From the NCBI GenBank assembly GCA_009780545.1, contig WQZW01000103.1, positions 1-5,964 of the forward strand: a stretch of 5,964 nt of DNA. Direction: 5' to 3'. Made by a program: the position numbers and the translations under genes. The notes beneath the pieces were generated by a model, which worked only from the letters and a program-made list of their open reading frames with translations, was not told the DNA's origin and searched no databases. Source of the stretch: Treponema sp. GTDB taxonomy: Bacteria; Spirochaetota; Spirochaetia; Treponematales; Breznakiellaceae. Positions 4,270 to 5,964 of this stretch are shown here, one piece after another; the first letter of the stretch is position 1; every line of letters starts with the position of its first letter.

Positions 4270-5964
4270 ATGGTACAATTTTCGATAAACGGCATTTCGG
4301 TCCGGGCCGAAAAGGGGACGAGCATTCTCGACGCGGCAAGGCAGACCGGGATAAAAATCCCCACGTTGTGCTACAGCCCCGACCTGCCGGCTTGGGGAGC
4401 CTGCGGACTCTGCATCGTGCGGGTCGGGAACAGCCCCAAGCTGGTTCGTGCCTGCGCCACGCCGGTGGACGAGAGCATCGAGGGCAAGAACATAGTCACC
4501 CATGACACGGAGATCAACGCCACGCGCCGGACGGTGCTGGAGCTGATCCTTTCCACGCATCCCAGCGACTGCCTGCACTGTGCCAGGAACGGTTCCTGCG
4601 AGCTGCAGAGCCTTGCCGCCGACTTCGACATTCGGGACATCCCCTACCAGCGGATGGTTCCCGAGTACGAGGTGGACGATTCCGGCCCGTCGATCATCCT
4701 CGATCCGAGGAAGTGCGTCAAGTGCGGAAGGTGCGTCAAGGTCTGCCAGGGCGTGCAGAACGTCTGGGCGCTGGAGTTCATCGGTCGGGGTTTCGGCATG
4801 AAGATCGCCGCCGCCGCCGACGTTCCGCTGAACGAAAGTCCCTGCATCAAGTGCGGCCAGTGCGCCGCGCATTGCCCGGTCGGCGCGATCTACGAGCGGG
4901 ACGAGACGGGCCCCGTTTGGAATGCCCTGTACGATCCGGACCGCCATACCGTGGTCCAGATCGCCCCCTCCGTCCGCGTGGCCCTTGCCGAGGAGTTCGG
5001 GCTCGAACCCGGCACCCTGATCACCGGACAGATCTACGCCGCCCTGCGCAGGCTCGGCTTCGACACCGTCTTCGACACCAACTTCGGGGCCGACCTTACC
5101 ATTATGGAAGAAAGCGGCGAGCTGATCAAACGCCTGGGCGGAAGCGGCCCGCTTCCCCTTATCACCACCTGCTGTCCGGCCTGGGTCGACTACCTGGAAA
5201 AATACTATCCGGACATGATCCCCAACTTCTCCACGGCAAAATCGCCCCAGCAGATGCTCGGTTCGATGATCAAGGCGTATTGGGCGAAGAAGGCCGGCAT
5301 CGCGCCTGAAAAGGTGTACTCGGTTTCGATAATGCCCTGCACGGCGAAGAAGTGGGAGATCAAACGCAACGACGACATGAAGAGCGTCGGTACGTTCCTG
5401 AAAACCGATACCGGGTTCGACGTGGACCAGGTGCTTACCACGCGGGAACTTGCCAAGATGATCAAGCAGGCGGGCATCGAGATACTGAAGCTTCCGGCGG
5501 AGGATGTGGACAACCCGCTCGGGCCCTACACCGGGGCGGGAACGATCTTCGGCGTGACCGGCGGGGTGATGGAGGCGGCGATACGCACCGCATACAATAC
5601 CGTGACGGGGCATGACATGGCCGACCTGAACTTTACGCCGGCGCGCGGCCTGGACGGAATCAAGGAAGCCACTGTGGACTTCGGCAACGGGGCGAAGATA
5701 CGCATAGCCGTGGCCCACCAGATGGGCAACATCGCCTCGGTGCTGGACCGATTGAGGGAGGCGCGCAATGCCGGGGAAACGCCGCCGTACGAATTCGTCG
5801 AGGTGATGGCATGTCGGGGCGGCTGCATCGCCGGCGGCGGACAGCCCTACGGCGCCACGGACGAGGTGCGGCAGCAACGTGCCGAGGGCATTTATCGGGA
5901 CGACCGACAGTCCGAGTACCGCTGTTCCCACGAGAATCCCCACATCAAGGAACTGTACGAGGAA
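4270..5964 (+). CDS. hndD: HndD/HydA: catalytic [FeFe]-hydrogenase subunit (3' end cut by window)
   Basis: The frame opens at ATG 4270, 6 nt after AAGGAG (4258-4263), and stays open for 565 codons to the window edge. No stop is seen. Domains: plant-type [2Fe-2S] (Cys34, Cys45, Cys48, Cys62); His-Cys [4Fe-4S] (His97, Cys101, Cys104, Cys110); 2x[4Fe-4S] (Cys149/152/155/159 and Cys192/195/198/202); the H-cluster domain with TTCCPAW (299-305), MPCTAKKWE (355-363) and EVMACRGGCIAGGGQP (511-526); and the start of the small-subunit-like tail (about 536 on, IYRDDRQ and SHENPHIKELYEE). H-cluster ligands should be Cys302, Cys357, Cys515 and Cys519. Applying a +2 offset to Clostridium pasteurianum CpI numbering, the proton path Glu281, Glu284, Arg288, Cys301, Ser321 looks intact. 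No Tat signal is present, so the enzyme is cytoplasmic. It makes or oxidises H2 together with HndA, HndB and HndC. Relatives of about 580 residues suggest that only a short tail is missing. Confidence 0.97.
   Translation, partial: MVQFSINGISVRAEKGTSILDAARQTGIKIPTLCYSPDLPAWGACGLCIVRVGNSPKLVRACATPVDESIEGKNIVTHDTEINATRRTVLELILSTHPSDCLHCARNGSCELQSLAADFDIRDIPYQRMVPEYEVDDSGPSIILDPRKCVKCGRCVKVCQGVQNVWALEFIGRGFGMKIAAAADVPLNESPCIKCGQCAAHCPVGAIYERDETGPVWNALYDPDRHTVVQIAPSVRVALAEEFGLEPGTLITGQIYAALRRLGFDTVFDTNFGADLTIMEESGELIKRLGGSGPLPLITTCCPAWVDYLEKYYPDMIPNFSTAKSPQQMLGSMIKAYWAKKAGIAPEKVYSVSIMPCTAKKWEIKRNDDMKSVGTFLKTDTGFDVDQVLTTRELAKMIKQAGIEILKLPAEDVDNPLGPYTGAGTIFGVTGGVMEAAIRTAYNTVTGHDMADLNFTPARGLDGIKEATVDFGNGAKIRIAVAHQMGNIASVLDRLREARNAGETPPYEFVEVMACRGGCIAGGGQPYGATDEVRQQRAEGIYRDDRQSEYRCSHENPHIKELYEE

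Noticed and set aside
3628..5943. A 771-codon open frame on the - strand
   Set aside because: It lies opposite hndC and hndD, which have full sets of family motifs. The predicted protein is rich in His, Arg, Ala and Gly with no recognisable domain, as expected from the mirror of GC-rich codons.
1..5964. CRISPR arrays, insertion sequences, tRNA/rRNA genes and hydrogenase maturases
   Set aside because: I looked for spaced direct repeats, transposase-like frames, tRNA-like hallmarks and HydE/F/G motifs and saw none.

Overview
The window holds most of an operon for a cytoplasmic, NAD(P)-linked [FeFe]-hydrogenase of the HndABCD / HydABC type. This is the family that includes the electron-bifurcating (group A3) enzymes, which couple H2 to both NAD(H) and ferredoxin. 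All convincing genes are on the + strand. The host should be a strictly anaerobic, fermentative or syntrophic bacterium with a fairly GC-rich genome, strong Shine-Dalgarno sites and a conventional sigma70-like promoter. A spirochaete, a clostridium-like Firmicute or a sulfate-reducer relative would all fit. I cannot fix the taxon from sequence alone.

Layout. Bases 1-437 contain the probable last ten codons of an upstream gene (stop at 32-34), a hairpin that looks like its terminator (105-130), and about 300 bases with no supported gene. Bases 438-635 encode a 65-residue protein with two CxxC knuckles, probably a zinc ribbon, of unknown function. An AT-rich island follows (about 715-870). It ends in a near-consensus promoter (TTGACT, 17 bp, TATAAT at 830-858), and a perfect 6-8-6 inverted repeat lies across its -35 and spacer.

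From 907 the operon runs without a break: hndA (NuoE-like [2Fe-2S] subunit), an orphan GHKL/HATPase_c ATP-binding protein, hndB (thioredoxin-fold ferredoxin-like), hndC (NuoF-like NADH/FMN subunit with extra Fe-S domains) and hndD (the catalytic H-cluster subunit). hndD is open to the last base and is cut by the window edge, probably only a few residues to a few tens of residues short. Gaps between genes are 36, 54, 9 and 12 nt, and every gene has its own purine-rich ribosome binding site.

How the genes work together. HndD activates or makes H2 at the H-cluster and passes electrons along its N-terminal Fe-S chain. HndC carries the flavin and nucleotide site and, in bifurcating relatives, is where the NADH and ferredoxin paths meet. 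HndA, and probably HndB, add [2Fe-2S] relays. The ATPase-like protein does not belong to the known electron path and is the least explained gene of the operon. It and the promoter dyad are the best leads for regulation or an accessory role. No maturation genes (hydE, hydF, hydG) lie in the window, so they must be elsewhere. Whether this complex truly bifurcates cannot be decided by reading, because non-bifurcating NADH-dependent relatives have similar subunits.
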